Shown here piece after piece: positions 36,352-46,421 of a stretch of DNA of 64,000 nucleotides. This DNA comes from Halobacillus litoralis (GTDB taxonomy: Bacteria; Bacillota; Bacilli; Bacillales; Halobacillaceae). Made by a program: the position numbers and the translations under genes. Within the stretch, counting starts at the first letter, position 1, and each line of letters starts with the position of its first letter. The notes beneath the pieces are model-generated. The model was not told the origin of the DNA. It saw nothing but the letters and a program-made list of their open reading frames with translations, and ran no database searches. The stretch covers positions 806,001 through 870,000 of the forward strand of contig NZ_JAIVKN010000001.1 of assembly GCF_020524025.1 (NCBI RefSeq), given 5' to 3'.

Positions 36352-38385
36352 ATGTCAGCTAGAGATTTATCCGTACTTATTGGTGTGATCTTAATTATTA
36401 TTATGCTTGTCATACCATTGCCGGGGTGGCTCCTTAGCTTCTTTATTTTAATAAACATTACACTTGCTCTTATTGTCATTTTAGTCTCTATGAATATGGA
36501 GGAAGCGCTGCAGTTTGCTGTCTTTCCTACCCTGCTGCTATTGCTCACCTTGTTTCGCCTTGGGTTAAACGTTTCTACTACACGATCCATATTATCAGAA
36601 GCAGAAGCAGGGGGAGTGGTCGCCACATTTGGTACTTTCGTGATAGGAGGTAACCCACTTGTTGGTTTTGTCGTCTTTGTCATATTAGTCATCATTCAGT
36701 TTCTCGTTATTACCAAAGGAGCGGAGAGAGTCTCTGAAGTAGCTGCCCGCTTTACCCTTGATGCGATGCCGGGCAAGCAGATGAGTATTGATGCCGATTT
36801 AAATGCAGGGCTTATTAATGAACACCAGGCAAAAGAACGCCGTCAGAAAATCGAAAACGAGGCCGATTTTTACGGAGCTATGGACGGTGCGAGTAAATTT
36901 GTTAAAGGAGACGCTGTAGCAGGGATTATTATTGTTTTAATCAATATTATCTTCGGTTTGATTATCGGAATGGTCCAAATGGGCATGTCTTTTAATGAAG
37001 CGATTGATACATATATGCGTCTGACTGTTGGAGATGGACTTGTGAGTCAGATCCCGGCTCTGCTTATATCAACAGCGACAGGGATTGTCGTCACAAGAGT
37101 CGCCTCTCAAGGCAATTTAAGCACAGATGTCACAAGTCAGCTCTTTCGATACCCGAAGCTTTTGTATATTGCAGCTGTGACGATATTCCTTCTTGGATTA
37201 ACTCCTATTCCTATTTTCCTTACCTCCCTGATTGCAGGTGTTCTTGCATTCGGTGGGTATTGGTTATCAAGACCGGAACAGAAGCAGGAATTAGAAGAAC
37301 CAGAAGAAATAGATGAAGCAGAAAGCAGTCAGATGAGATCATCAGAGAATGTAGTGGATTTAATCAGCATGGATCCGATTGAATTTGAATTTGGCTATGC
37401 GCTGATTCCTATTGCTGATACGAATCAGGGCGGGGATCTGCTGGACCGTATTGTAATGATCCGCCGCCAGTTGGCTATAGAACTTGGCATTGTCATCCCG
37501 GTCGTTCGCATTCGAGATAATATTCAAATGGGACCAAATGAGTACCGGCTCAAAATTAAAGGAAACCAGGTAGCGCAGGGGGAATTGCTTCTTGATCACT
37601 ATCTGGCTATGAGTCCGGGGGACGACGATGCTGGAATTGAAGGCATCGATACGCATGAACCGGCGTTTGGTCTTCCGGCAAAATGGATTTCCGAAGATCA
37701 GAAGGATGAAGCAGAATTATCCGGGTATACAGTGGTTGATCCTCCATCAGTCGTCTCCACTCATATTACAGAAGTAATCAAAAAACAGGCGCACGCCTTG
37801 CTCGGTCGTCAGGAAACACAGCAGTTAATTGACCACTTGAAAGAAGCTTATCCAATCTTAGTGGAAGAAGTCACTCCGGATCCGCTCAGTGTAGGCGATG
37901 TTCAAAAAGTGCTTGCTAAACTGCTCAGGGAAAATGTCTCTGTAAAAAACTTACCTGTAATCTTTGAGACGCTTGCTGATTTTGCCAAAATGACAAATGA
38001 TACAGAGCTGCTTGGTGAATACACCCGTCAATCGTTAGCGGCACAAATTACCAATCAGTATAAAAAAGAAGACCAGCGCGTGAAGGTGATTACCGTTTCC
38101 GGGAAGGTTGAAAAATTGATAGCTGATCATATCCAGCAAACGGAGCATGGGAACTATTTAGCGCTTGATCCAGATAGTCAGCAGACGATTCTTACTTCTG
38201 TTGCTGAACAAGTGGAACGAATGTCTCTGCAGGAGGAAACAGCAATCCTGTTATGCTCTCCAGCTGTAAGGATGTATATGAAACAACTGCTTGACCGTGT
38301 ATTGCCGCAGGTTGTGGTCTTGTCATATAACGAGTTGGAACCAAGCGTTGAGGTGCAGAGTGTAGGGGTGGTGAATGTAGCATGA
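36352..38385 (+). CDS. flhA: Flagellar export protein FlhA
   Basis: FlhA forms the nonameric cytoplasmic docking ring and proton channel of the export gate. The 677 residues have about eight N-terminal membrane segments, the FHIPEP-family stretch FVKGDAVAGIIIVLINIIFG, and a large C-terminal cytoplasmic domain (about 345-677). GGAAGGAG precedes ATG 36352. The ATGA overlap couples it to flhF. Confidence 0.98.
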   Translation: MSARDLSVLIGVILIIIMLVIPLPGWLLSFFILINITLALIVILVSMNMEEALQFAVFPTLLLLLTLFRLGLNVSTTRSILSEAEAGGVVATFGTFVIGGNPLVGFVVFVILVIIQFLVITKGAERVSEVAARFTLDAMPGKQMSIDADLNAGLINEHQAKERRQKIENEADFYGAMDGASKFVKGDAVAGIIIVLINIIFGLIIGMVQMGMSFNEAIDTYMRLTVGDGLVSQIPALLISTATGIVVTRVASQGNLSTDVTSQLFRYPKLLYIAAVTIFLLGLTPIPIFLTSLIAGVLAFGGYWLSRPEQKQELEEPEEIDEAESSQMRSSENVVDLISMDPIEFEFGYALIPIADTNQGGDLLDRIVMIRRQLAIELGIVIPVVRIRDNIQMGPNEYRLKIKGNQVAQGELLLDHYLAMSPGDDDAGIEGIDTHEPAFGLPAKWISEDQKDEAELSGYTVVDPPSVVSTHITEVIKKQAHALLGRQETQQLIDHLKEAYPILVEEVTPDPLSVGDVQKVLAKLLRENVSVKNLPVIFETLADFAKMTNDTELLGEYTRQSLAAQITNQYKKEDQRVKVITVSGKVEKLIADHIQQTEHGNYLALDPDSQQTILTSVAEQVERMSLQEETAILLCSPAVRMYMKQLLDRVLPQVVVLSYNELEPSVEVQSVGVVNVA

Positions 38386-39497
38386 GAGTGAAAAAATTTC
38401 AGGGAGAAAATATGCCTGAAGTGATGAAAAAAGTTAAAAGCGAACTGGGGCCGGATGCCGTTCTATTAAATTCCAAGACTATTAAAACGAAAGGCTTTTT
38501 AGGCTTATTTCAGAAAGAACAAATGGAGGTTGTCGCAGCGGTTGATCCAGAGGAGAAGGCTGAAAAAACAGCCTATAGAAAAGACACCGCTCCTCCGTCC
38601 TACCCGCAGGAGAAGAATGCTCAAGAGCCTGTGATAGAGGAACTGAGGGAATTAAAAGCAATGATCCAACGGTATGATGTTACCCAGGAAAAACAGCTGT
38701 ATCCCTCTGATTATCAGTCTGTTTATGAACACTTGATCGACAAGGAAGTAGAAGAGAATATTGCCGCCATGGTGGTAGATGCGGTACTTGAAAAATATGA
38801 AGTTCCGTCGACCCCGTCAGATATTGGTCATCTGGCAGCCCGTGAATTAACAGAACTCCTAAATAACGTTTCTGTGGGCGCTCCTTCATTTTCAAAACCA
38901 TTTATACATCTGTTTGGTCCAACCGGGGTTGGAAAGACAACGACGTTGGCGAAACTTGCGGCTGATGCGGTGTTAAACAGGGGACTTAAAGTAGGATTCA
39001 TCACTACGGATACATATCGTATTGCTGCAATTGATCAGCTGAAAACTTATGCGGGTATCTTAGATATTCCTTTAGAAGTCGCCTATAATCTTAAGGACTA
39101 CAAAGAAGCAAAAGAGAAGTACAAGGATTATGATTTGGTTTTTGTTGATACAGCAGGGCGGAACTTTCGGAATCCAGCATATATCAAAGAGTTACAGGAA
39201 GTTATGGAGTTTGATCATGAAGCTGAGAATTACCTTGTTTTATCTTTGACAAGTAAATATAGGGATATGAAGGAGATTTTTAAGAGATTCACAGACATCC
39301 CTCTTCATCAAATCATCTTCTCGAAGGCAGATGAAACGGTTAGTGCGGGAAGCGCTGTGAATTTAACTGTAAATGAGCAGGTTGGGATTGCTTATTTCAC
39401 CAATGGTCAAAATGTTCCGGATGATATAAAGAAAGCGTCGCCGAAAGAGTTGGCAGGACAAGTGATGGAGGGGTTTATGGATGAAAGACCAAGCTGA
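38382..39497 (+). CDS. flhF: Flagellar SRP-type GTPase FlhF
   Basis: FlhF is a third SRP-family GTPase that sets flagellar position and number. The 371 residues have a basic N-terminal B domain (about 1-95), then the NG domain with P-loop GPTGVGKTT at 179-187, TTDTYRIAAIDQLKTYA and VFVDTAGRN. It overlaps flhA by 4 bases and flhG by 17 bases. Confidence 0.97.
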   Translation: MRVKKFQGENMPEVMKKVKSELGPDAVLLNSKTIKTKGFLGLFQKEQMEVVAAVDPEEKAEKTAYRKDTAPPSYPQEKNAQEPVIEELRELKAMIQRYDVTQEKQLYPSDYQSVYEHLIDKEVEENIAAMVVDAVLEKYEVPSTPSDIGHLAARELTELLNNVSVGAPSFSKPFIHLFGPTGVGKTTTLAKLAADAVLNRGLKVGFITTDTYRIAAIDQLKTYAGILDIPLEVAYNLKDYKEAKEKYKDYDLVFVDTAGRNFRNPAYIKELQEVMEFDHEAENYLVLSLTSKYRDMKEIFKRFTDIPLHQIIFSKADETVSAGSAVNLTVNEQVGIAYFTNGQNVPDDIKKASPKELAGQVMEGFMDERPS

Positions 39498-40353
39498 AAT
39501 GCTCCGAAGTCGGATGAGAGAACAATCCGATTCTAAAACAGCCAGAACTATTGCAGTCGTCAGTGGTAAAGGCGGGGTTGGAAAATCAAATTTCAGTGTC
39601 AATTTTGCTCTTGAACTTATAAAAAATGAAAAACGTGTTTTACTATTCGATCTGGATATTGGGATGGGGAATATTGATATCCTTCTTGGTCTTTCACCGG
39701 CCTACTCCTTTGTGGATTTATTTGAAGATAAGAGGTCATTGGACGATATCATTGAAATAGGTCCGCATTCTTTATCTTTTATCGCTGGAGGCTCAGGTTT
39801 ATCGCAGATCTTCCAACTCGATAACAACCGTTTTGAATACTTTCAGCAGCAGTTTGATCGATTGTTACTGAAGTATGATTACATCTTGTTTGATATGGGG
39901 GCCGGGGCGACGGAAGATAGTTTGAGTTTTATTCGTTCATCGGATGAAGTGATTGTTGTCACCACTCCTGAACCAACATCCATGACTGATGGATATGCCA
40001 TGATCAAGCACCTGGTGAATAGGGATAAACAATTACCTATGCACCTGCTCGTTAATCGTACATATAAGCGGAGTCAAGGAACGGATACATTTGACCGATT
40101 GCAGATGGTGAGCCGAAAGTTTCTGCAAAAAGACATCAGCTTGCTTGGAGTTCTTCCTGACGATCAATCTGTACTAGCTGCCGTTCATCATCAACAACCC
40201 TTCTGTTCTTTTGCTCCGAAGAGTCAGGTAAGCAGAGCGTTAAAACAAATAACCCTGGATTATTTAGACAGAGCCAACCCTCCTTCATATGGGGGATCTT
40301 CAACGTTTATAGGTAAGCTGAAAAGATTTGTATTCGAGAGGGAAAGAAGATGA
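39481..40353 (+). CDS. flhG: MinD-like ATPase FlhG (YlxH)
   Basis: FlhG controls flagellar number with FlhF. The 290 residues begin with the FlhF-activating motif DQAEMLR (residues 3-9). The deviant Walker A GKGGVGKS follows at 29-36, and DLDIGMGNIDILLGL is also clear. The C-terminal amphipathic membrane-targeting helix is plausible in LKRFVFERERR. It is coupled to flhF and cheB by overlaps. Confidence 0.96.
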   Translation: MKDQAEMLRSRMREQSDSKTARTIAVVSGKGGVGKSNFSVNFALELIKNEKRVLLFDLDIGMGNIDILLGLSPAYSFVDLFEDKRSLDDIIEIGPHSLSFIAGGSGLSQIFQLDNNRFEYFQQQFDRLLLKYDYILFDMGAGATEDSLSFIRSSDEVIVVTTPEPTSMTDGYAMIKHLVNRDKQLPMHLLVNRTYKRSQGTDTFDRLQMVSRKFLQKDISLLGVLPDDQSVLAAVHHQQPFCSFAPKSQVSRALKQITLDYLDRANPPSYGGSSTFIGKLKRFVFERERR

Positions 40354-41405
40354 AGGTATTTCGTGTAATGATTGTGGATGACTCTGCATTTATGAGGCGC
40401 ATTTTATCAGATATCGTCAACAGCGATCCGCGTCTTACCGTTGTAGGCAGCGCAAGGAATGGAGAGGACTGTCTAAGGAAAATGGCAGCCTGGGATCCGG
40501 ATGTCATTACAATGGATATAGAAATGCCCGGAATGGACGGGCTTCAAGCTTTAAACGCCATAATGGCGCAGTGTCCAAAGCCGGTTGTCATGGTATCGAG
40601 TTTGACCAAAGAAGGAGCAGATTCAACGATGAGGGCGATGGAACTTGGTGCAGTTGATTTTATTCATAAACCATCTGGTTCTATTTCTCTCGATATGAAG
40701 ACGTTGGAGAAAGATGTAATCAGGAAAATTTTAGTCGCTGCAGAGGCGAAAGTAGCCCCGGGGTCTATGGACGTTGAATTAATAAAAAGAGAAGCAGACA
40801 TCCCTGAAACACAAACTTCACAGGGGCACCTTATTGCTATCGGAACTTCAACAGGCGGACCAAGGGCGCTGCAGCAAGTATTGACCACTCTGCCTGAAAA
40901 CCTCCCAGCTCCCATTGTTGTAGTTCAACATATGCCGCGGGGATTTACCAGGTCTCTTTCAGAACGCTTAAATAAACAATCAGCGATTACCGTTAAAGAG
41001 GGTGAGCATATGGAGGAATTGAAGAATGGAACAGCCTATATTGCACCAGGGGATTTACATATGACAGTGATTCAAAAAAGGGGACGGCTGTTTTTGTCTT
41101 TAGATGAAACTCCCTCTGTCAATGGTCACCGCCCATCCGTTAATCGCTTATACACATCGCTGGCGGGCTTGAGAGGGATTTCAGTTACTTCTGTTATTAT
41201 GACCGGCATGGGAGCGGACGGCCTGGAGGGGCTGCTTCACCTGCAGAAAGCTTGTCGAACATACAGTATTGCTGAAGCTGAAACGTCCTGTGTGGTTTAC
41301 GGCATGCCTAAGGCAGTCGTGAAATCAGGTTTAGCTGATGAAATAACGGAACAAAAAGAGATTAGTAGAAGTATTGTTACATCTCTTCAAATCAGAAAGG
41401 GGTAA
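40350..41405 (+). CDS. cheB: Chemotaxis protein-glutamate methylesterase CheB
   Basis: CheB demethylates and deamidates chemoreceptors when phosphorylated by CheA. The 351 residues have an N-terminal receiver domain (Asp56 in TMDIEMPGMDG) and a C-terminal esterase with catalytic Ser167 (GTSTGG), His194 (VQHMPRGFT) and Asp290 (MTGMGADG). No cheR is in this window. Confidence 0.97.
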   Translation: MKVFRVMIVDDSAFMRRILSDIVNSDPRLTVVGSARNGEDCLRKMAAWDPDVITMDIEMPGMDGLQALNAIMAQCPKPVVMVSSLTKEGADSTMRAMELGAVDFIHKPSGSISLDMKTLEKDVIRKILVAAEAKVAPGSMDVELIKREADIPETQTSQGHLIAIGTSTGGPRALQQVLTTLPENLPAPIVVVQHMPRGFTRSLSERLNKQSAITVKEGEHMEELKNGTAYIAPGDLHMTVIQKRGRLFLSLDETPSVNGHRPSVNRLYTSLAGLRGISVTSVIMTGMGADGLEGLLHLQKACRTYSIAEAETSCVVYGMPKAVVKSGLADEITEQKEISRSIVTSLQIRKG

Positions 41406-41409
41406 AGGG

Positions 41410-43425
41410 ATGGAAACGAACCAGTACCTGGAAATCTTTATTGATGAAAGTAAAGAGCATTTGCAATCCATGAATGATCAGCTGCTAGTCTTGGAGAAAA
41501 GTCCTCAGGATGTAACCATTGTAAACGAAATTTTTCGATCTGCTCATACCTTAAAAGGAATGGCGGCTACGATGGGGTTTCAGGATCTTTCAAACTTAAC
41601 TCATAAAATGGAAAATGTTCTTGATGCTGTAAGGAACGAAAAATTAATGGTAGATGAAGAAGTGTTAGATGTTGTCTTTGCCTCTGTGGATGATCTTGAG
41701 GCAATGGTATTTGATATTGCTGAAGGCGGGGCAGGAGAAAGAGATGTAGAGGAAGTTGTCCAGCTGCTTCACGCCATTGAAAGTGGCGGCAGCATGTCAC
41801 TGTCGCAGCCATCTCATTTTCAGCCTGGTATAAAGAAAGACAGAGAAAACTCTCTCGTTTTAGATGAATTCACCTTAAGTATAATACAGCAATCGAAGGA
41901 GATGGGTCAGAACAATCTTCAGATTGAAGTGACTCTTCGTGAAGACTGTGTATTAAAAGCCGCCCGAGTCTATATGGTTTTTGAAATTTTAGAAGAATGT
42001 GGGGAAGTCATTCAGGCGCAACCTCCTGTTCAACAGCTTGAAAATGAGGAATTCGATACAACATTTACAATTCTTCTGGTAACCGGTATGACAGCTGAGG
42101 ATCTTCAATCTAAAATATATAAAGTCTCGGAAATTGAACATGTAAACATCAGCCATTATGAAACTCCCGCCCCTTCAGAAGAGAATACAAACACCAGGGA
42201 TATAGAGGAAGATAAAAAAGAATCTGAGAATAAGAGCATAAAAGCAAATAATCAGGAGAAAGACAGCAAGCCAGTCGCAAACCGGACAATTCGTATAAAC
42301 ATCGACCGTCTGGATGCATTGATGAACTTGTTTGAAGAACTGGTGATTGATAGAGGCCGGTTGGAACAAATATCTGATGATCTGCAGCATAAAGAATTAC
42401 AAGAAACAGTCGAACATATGACCCGGATATCAGGTGATCTGCAAAGCATTATCTTAAATATGCGGATGGTTCCAGTCGATCAAGTATTTAATCGTTTTCC
42501 GAGAATGGTACGTCAACTTTCCAAAGATTTAAATAAGAAAATTGAATTGAGCGTCGTTGGAGCTGACACGGAACTTGATCGCACGGTTATCGATGAAATC
42601 GGGGACCCACTTGTACATTTGATACGGAACGCGATCGATCACGGCATCGAAACCCCTGATCAGCGGGGGGCAGTTGGAAAACCTCAAACGGGTCAATTAG
42701 AATTGAAAGCTTATCATAGTGGAAACCATGTGTTCATTGAAATTACAGACGATGGCAAAGGCATTGATCGTCATAAAGTTGCTGCAAAAGCTGTTTCTAA
42801 TGATGTAGTGACAGAGGAACAGGCGGCGCAGATGACGGATGCTCAGGTGTTCGATTTAATTATGGAAAGCGGATTTTCAACAGCTGACCAGATTTCGGAT
42901 GTATCTGGCAGAGGGGTAGGCCTTGATGTTGTGAAAAATACGATCGAATCGCTCGGAGGGAGTATTACGGTTGATTCTATCCCTGGTAAAGGCAGTAGGT
43001 TTTCTATTCAGCTGCCACTCACTTTATCTATCATATCTGTCATGTTAGTAGAAGTGCAGAAGGAAAAGTACGCCATACCTTTATCCTCTATCATAGAAAC
43101 AGCCATGGTGAAAAAAGAAGATGTTCTTCATGCTCATAATAAAAAAGTGATTGATTTTAGAGGGAAGATTGTCCCCCTTTTATTATTGAAGGATCTATTT
43201 GAAGTCCCTTATACGCTTGAAGAAGATGATGATTACTCTGTGGTTATCATCCGCAAAGGAGAGAAGACAGCAGCACTGGTCGTTGATTCGTTTATAGGAC
43301 AGCAGGAAGTTGTCTTAAAGTCTCTGGGCGATTATTTATCTGGAGCATTTGCCATTTCCGGAGCAACGATTTTAGGTGATGGGCAGGTAGCTTTAATATT
43401 GGACAGCAATGCACTGATAAAATAG
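41410..43425 (+). CDS. cheA: Chemotaxis histidine kinase CheA
   Basis: CheA phosphorylates CheY and CheB in response to receptors. The 671 residues have the HPt domain with His46 (SAHTLKGMAATMGF), a P2 domain (about 155-265), a charged linker, a dimerisation domain, the ATP-binding domain (DPLVHLIRNAIDHGIE; SGRGVGLDVVKN), and a C-terminal CheW-like domain. ATG 41410 follows AGAAAGGGG; the frame is open into cheB upstream but that part is not CheA. Confidence 0.98.
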   Translation: METNQYLEIFIDESKEHLQSMNDQLLVLEKSPQDVTIVNEIFRSAHTLKGMAATMGFQDLSNLTHKMENVLDAVRNEKLMVDEEVLDVVFASVDDLEAMVFDIAEGGAGERDVEEVVQLLHAIESGGSMSLSQPSHFQPGIKKDRENSLVLDEFTLSIIQQSKEMGQNNLQIEVTLREDCVLKAARVYMVFEILEECGEVIQAQPPVQQLENEEFDTTFTILLVTGMTAEDLQSKIYKVSEIEHVNISHYETPAPSEENTNTRDIEEDKKESENKSIKANNQEKDSKPVANRTIRINIDRLDALMNLFEELVIDRGRLEQISDDLQHKELQETVEHMTRISGDLQSIILNMRMVPVDQVFNRFPRMVRQLSKDLNKKIELSVVGADTELDRTVIDEIGDPLVHLIRNAIDHGIETPDQRGAVGKPQTGQLELKAYHSGNHVFIEITDDGKGIDRHKVAAKAVSNDVVTEEQAAQMTDAQVFDLIMESGFSTADQISDVSGRGVGLDVVKNTIESLGGSITVDSIPGKGSRFSIQLPLTLSIISVMLVEVQKEKYAIPLSSIIETAMVKKEDVLHAHNKKVIDFRGKIVPLLLLKDLFEVPYTLEEDDDYSVVIIRKGEKTAALVVDSFIGQQEVVLKSLGDYLSGAFAISGATILGDGQVALILDSNALIK

Positions 43426-43440
43426 AAGGGGAGAAAAAAG

Positions 43441-43911
43441 ATGGCTGATGAACAGAACCAGTATGTAAAAGTAATCGTCTTTCAAATCAAAGATGAAGAA
43501 TATACCATCCCCGTTCACACAGTTGGTTCCATTGAACGGATGATGCCAATTACCCGCGTGCCTGGAACAAAGTCTTTTGTTAAAGGGGTGTTGAATTTGA
43601 GGGGTGTGGTCACTCCTGTGATTGATCTGCGTGAGAGATTAGGGATTCATGACGCAGAAATAACTGACCAAACCCGAATGATTACGGTGACCATTGAAGG
43701 AATGAATGTAGGATTGATTGTTGATTCGGCAAACGATGTCCTTGACCTTGATGAAACATGGATTGAACCTCCTCCTGAAGTTGTAGGAGAAATTGAAGCT
43801 GACTATATCCAGGGGGTAGTGAAGCTTGAAAATCGCCTCTTTATTCTATTAAACCTGGAAAAGATTCTCTCTAAAGAGGATGTATTGGAATTAAAGCATG
43901 TCCATGTGTAG
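43441..43911 (+). CDS. cheW: Chemotaxis adaptor CheW
   Basis: CheW bridges receptors and CheA. The 156 residues form a single CheW domain with VIVFQIKDEEYTIPVHTVGS, ITRVPGTKSFVKGVLNLRGV and PVIDLRERLGI. AGGGGAG precedes ATG 43441. The last 14 bases overlap the proposed cheC start. Confidence 0.97.
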   Translation: MADEQNQYVKVIVFQIKDEEYTIPVHTVGSIERMMPITRVPGTKSFVKGVLNLRGVVTPVIDLRERLGIHDAEITDQTRMITVTIEGMNVGLIVDSANDVLDLDETWIEPPPEVVGEIEADYIQGVVKLENRLFILLNLEKILSKEDVLELKHVHV

Positions 43912-44554
43912 AGGCGGCGGTAAGCTTGATTTTCAGCCGCTGCACCTTGATGTTCTTAAGGAAGTGAGCAACATTGGTTCAGCTCATGCAGCGACGTCTT
44001 TATCCAAGCTTCTTAACAAGACAGTCACCATGTATGTTCCAAATGTGAAAATAGCAAGTTATGAAGAAGTGATGGATGTAGCAGGCGGTGCAGAAGAAGA
44101 GGTTGTCGGGATGTTTCTTAGAATTGAAGGAGATGCACCTGGGAGCATATTCCTTCTTCTTTCCCCTTACCAGGCTGAAGATTATATTTATTCACTTACT
44201 GGAATCTCTAATCTAAATGAAGGGGGAGAGGGAGAAAGAGACTTTGCTTTTTCCGCCCTTCAAGAAATAAGTAACATTATGACAGGCGCATACTTAACGG
44301 CTTTAAGTGATTTTACCGGACTTCACCTTCAGCCGTCTGTTCCTTCTGCAGCAAGAGATATGGCGGGAGCTATTTTAAGTACAGGTCTCATGGAGATGTC
44401 CAGAGTGAGTGATTATGCTATTGCTATTGAAACGTCTCTTTCAGACAGAGATAGAGAAGCGAACGAGAAAGAAAAGGGACATCTGTTTTTATTCCCTGAT
44501 CCTGACGCTTTTGAAAACATATTTCAATCTCTCGGAGTATCCAGTCATGAGTGA
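43898..44554 (+). CDS. cheC: CheY-P phosphatase CheC
   Basis: CheC dephosphorylates CheY-P and pairs with CheD. The 218 residues contain two phosphatase motifs (LKEVSNIGSAHAATSLSKLL; LQEISNIMTGAYLTALSDF). The start is uncertain: ATG 43898 and ATG 43904 both lie inside cheW with only a weak ribosome site, which suggests translational coupling. cheD overlaps its end by 8 bases. Confidence 0.93.
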   Translation: MSMCRGGGKLDFQPLHLDVLKEVSNIGSAHAATSLSKLLNKTVTMYVPNVKIASYEEVMDVAGGAEEEVVGMFLRIEGDAPGSIFLLLSPYQAEDYIYSLTGISNLNEGGEGERDFAFSALQEISNIMTGAYLTALSDFTGLHLQPSVPSAARDMAGAILSTGLMEMSRVSDYAIAIETSLSDRDREANEKEKGHLFLFPDPDAFENIFQSLGVSSHE

Positions 44555-45044
44555 AGTTAAACGGTGCATCCGTATAGGGATAGGAGAAATGGGCGTGGGA
44601 AGGGCTTCTGAAATGCTCAAAACTTCAGGGTTAGGATCATGTATTGGCATTGTTCTTTATGATGAAGTTGTCAAACTGGCGGGAATGGCCCATATCATGC
44701 TCCCTGACTCTGGTATGGCGAGAAAAAACAGGGTAAATAGAGCCAAATATGCGGATACGGCACTGATTGATTTAATGGATTCACTGCAGGAGGCAGGAGC
44801 CGTCCGCTGGCGCTTAAAAGCTAAGATTGCTGGCGGAGCTCAAATGTTTTCGTATAGCGGAAACAGCTCAATGATGAGAATTGGCATGAGAAATATAGAG
44901 GCTGTGAGAAGTCTATTAAAACAATTCAGCATTCCGGTCATAGCAGAAGATGTTGGTGGGACAAGTGGAAGAACAATTGAATTTGATCCTGATACGGGAA
45001 CGCTTAGAATAAAAACCGTTTATAAGGGAGTTCATGAGCTTTAA
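44547..45044 (+). CDS. cheD: Chemoreceptor glutamine deamidase CheD
   Basis: CheD deamidates chemoreceptors and stimulates CheC. The 165 residues have the catalytic Cys in SGLGSCIGIVLYD and His in LAGMAHIMLPDS, plus AKIAGGAQMFSY and DVGGTSGRTIEFDPDTG. ATG 44547 is chosen over upstream in-frame codons inside cheC because the family similarity begins here. Confidence 0.96.
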   Translation: MSEVKRCIRIGIGEMGVGRASEMLKTSGLGSCIGIVLYDEVVKLAGMAHIMLPDSGMARKNRVNRAKYADTALIDLMDSLQEAGAVRWRLKAKIAGGAQMFSYSGNSSMMRIGMRNIEAVRSLLKQFSIPVIAEDVGGTSGRTIEFDPDTGTLRIKTVYKGVHEL

Positions 45045-45132
45045 TGGTGCAAGTATGTGAAGTTATCTGTGTTTTATATTTATAGAAGAGATCTAATACA
45101 GACAGAAAAATTAAGGAGCGGGGAGGATTGAA

Positions 45133-45909
45133 ATGGCAGGCTGTTTATCTCCTCAAGAAAAACAATGGTGGAATGCATGGACAGACAAGCAGGATGGGGA
45201 AGCTGCCAACCACTTGGTCCAGCAGTATGAGTATCTAGTCAATTATCATGTTCATCGTATAGCTTCCCATTTACCAAAGAGTGTAAGTAAAGATGATGTA
45301 AGAAGTCTTGGTATGCTGGGGTTGTATGATGCGTTGAAGAAATTCGATCGATCCAGGGATTTAAAGTTTGATACGTATGCATCCTTCCGAATACGCGGCT
45401 CTATTATCGATGGGTTGAGAAAGGAAGATTGGCTGCCAAGATCTGTACGGGATAGAGCCAAAAAGATTGACCATGTAACCGAGCAGTTAGAGCAGCAGCT
45501 GCAAAGACCCGTCACTTCATCGGAAGTTGCGGAGGTTCTTAATCTGACTCCTTCTGAAGTAGAAGAAACAGTAAAAGACTCACTATTCTCCAATGTTCTA
45601 TCAATGGAAGAGAAACCGAAAGACGGCAGCGGGAATCATAAAGAGGGCATTGGGTATTCCATTCCTGATGATCTTACCTATACCCCGGACGAATCTTTAA
45701 TCAAGAAAGAAAACTACGTGGAGCTTGCTTATGAAATTGAACAGTTGAAGGAAAAAGAAAAACTTGTGATCAGTCTTTTCTATCAAGAAGAGCTTACATT
45801 GACAGAAATCGGTCATGTTATGGAACTTACAACGTCACGTATTTCTCAAATTCATGCGAAAGCGATCTACAAACTGAAACATTCGTTACAGGAAATGGTG
45901 CAGATATAA
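45133..45909 (+). CDS. sigD: RNA polymerase sigma factor SigD (motility class)
   Basis: SigD drives late flagellar, chemotaxis and autolysin genes. The 258 residues have region 2 (FDRSRDLKFDTYASFRIRGS, then LPRSVRD), region 3, and region 4 with LTLTEIGHVMELTTSRISQI then HAKAIYKLK. ATG 45133 follows GCGGGGAGG. It is the second-last gene of the operon, so its expression depends on long-range transcription, as in B. subtilis. Confidence 0.97.
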   Translation: MAGCLSPQEKQWWNAWTDKQDGEAANHLVQQYEYLVNYHVHRIASHLPKSVSKDDVRSLGMLGLYDALKKFDRSRDLKFDTYASFRIRGSIIDGLRKEDWLPRSVRDRAKKIDHVTEQLEQQLQRPVTSSEVAEVLNLTPSEVEETVKDSLFSNVLSMEEKPKDGSGNHKEGIGYSIPDDLTYTPDESLIKKENYVELAYEIEQLKEKEKLVISLFYQEELTLTEIGHVMELTTSRISQIHAKAIYKLKHSLQEMVQI

Positions 45910-45947
45910 TAAGAAATAAAAGCTGGGAAAGATTGTGAGGGGAATGC

Positions 45948-46421
45948 ATGTCGTTGTTTTTTATAGTGATCAGTTTTATAATTGATGGTCTACTTCTTTT
46001 TGCTTTATTTGCAATGACTAAAAAAGTTAAAGCAGCAGAAGAGTTAGAACTTAGACAAAAACAGGTCGCTTCAGAAATAGAAGATTTGTTCTCTTCCTAT
46101 CTCTATGAAATAAAAGAAGAGAATAAGCGCATGGAAGCATGGATGTCACGTTCGGATATAGATGTGAAGGGTAATGAACATATCGGTTCTCATTGGAAGA
46201 ATGACGAAAGGCAGGAAGGGCATCAGGAGCGTGAACATACATATGAACCTCCTATCCCTGCTGAGGGCCCTGAAACCTATCAACCTTCCACTCATTCAAA
46301 GATCATAGACATGAAAGCTCAAGGGTATAGTTTTAATGAAATTGCTAAGCACCTGGGAAAAGGAAAGACAGAAACAGAGCTTCTATATAAATTCCAACAA
46401 AAAATACAAGAAAAAACTTGA
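45948..46421 (+). CDS. swrB: Swarming motility protein SwrB (YlxL)
   Basis: SwrB promotes FliP function and swarming in B. subtilis. The 157-residue protein has one N-terminal membrane helix (about 3-23), a charged variable middle, and a C-terminal HTH-like segment IIDMKAQGYSFNEIAKHLGK. Its stop codon lies inside the -35 element of the rpsB promoter. Identity rests on position after sigD and this architecture. Confidence 0.85.
   Translation: MSLFFIVISFIIDGLLLFALFAMTKKVKAAEELELRQKQVASEIEDLFSSYLYEIKEENKRMEAWMSRSDIDVKGNEHIGSHWKNDERQEGHQEREHTYEPPIPAEGPETYQPSTHSKIIDMKAQGYSFNEIAKHLGKGKTETELLYKFQQKIQEKT

Noticed and set aside
36183-36695. Minus-strand open frame of 170 codons opposite the flhB-flhA junction
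   Set aside because: It lies opposite two clearly conserved genes, has low-complexity Thr/Ile/Ser content and no ribosome site; it is a shadow frame.
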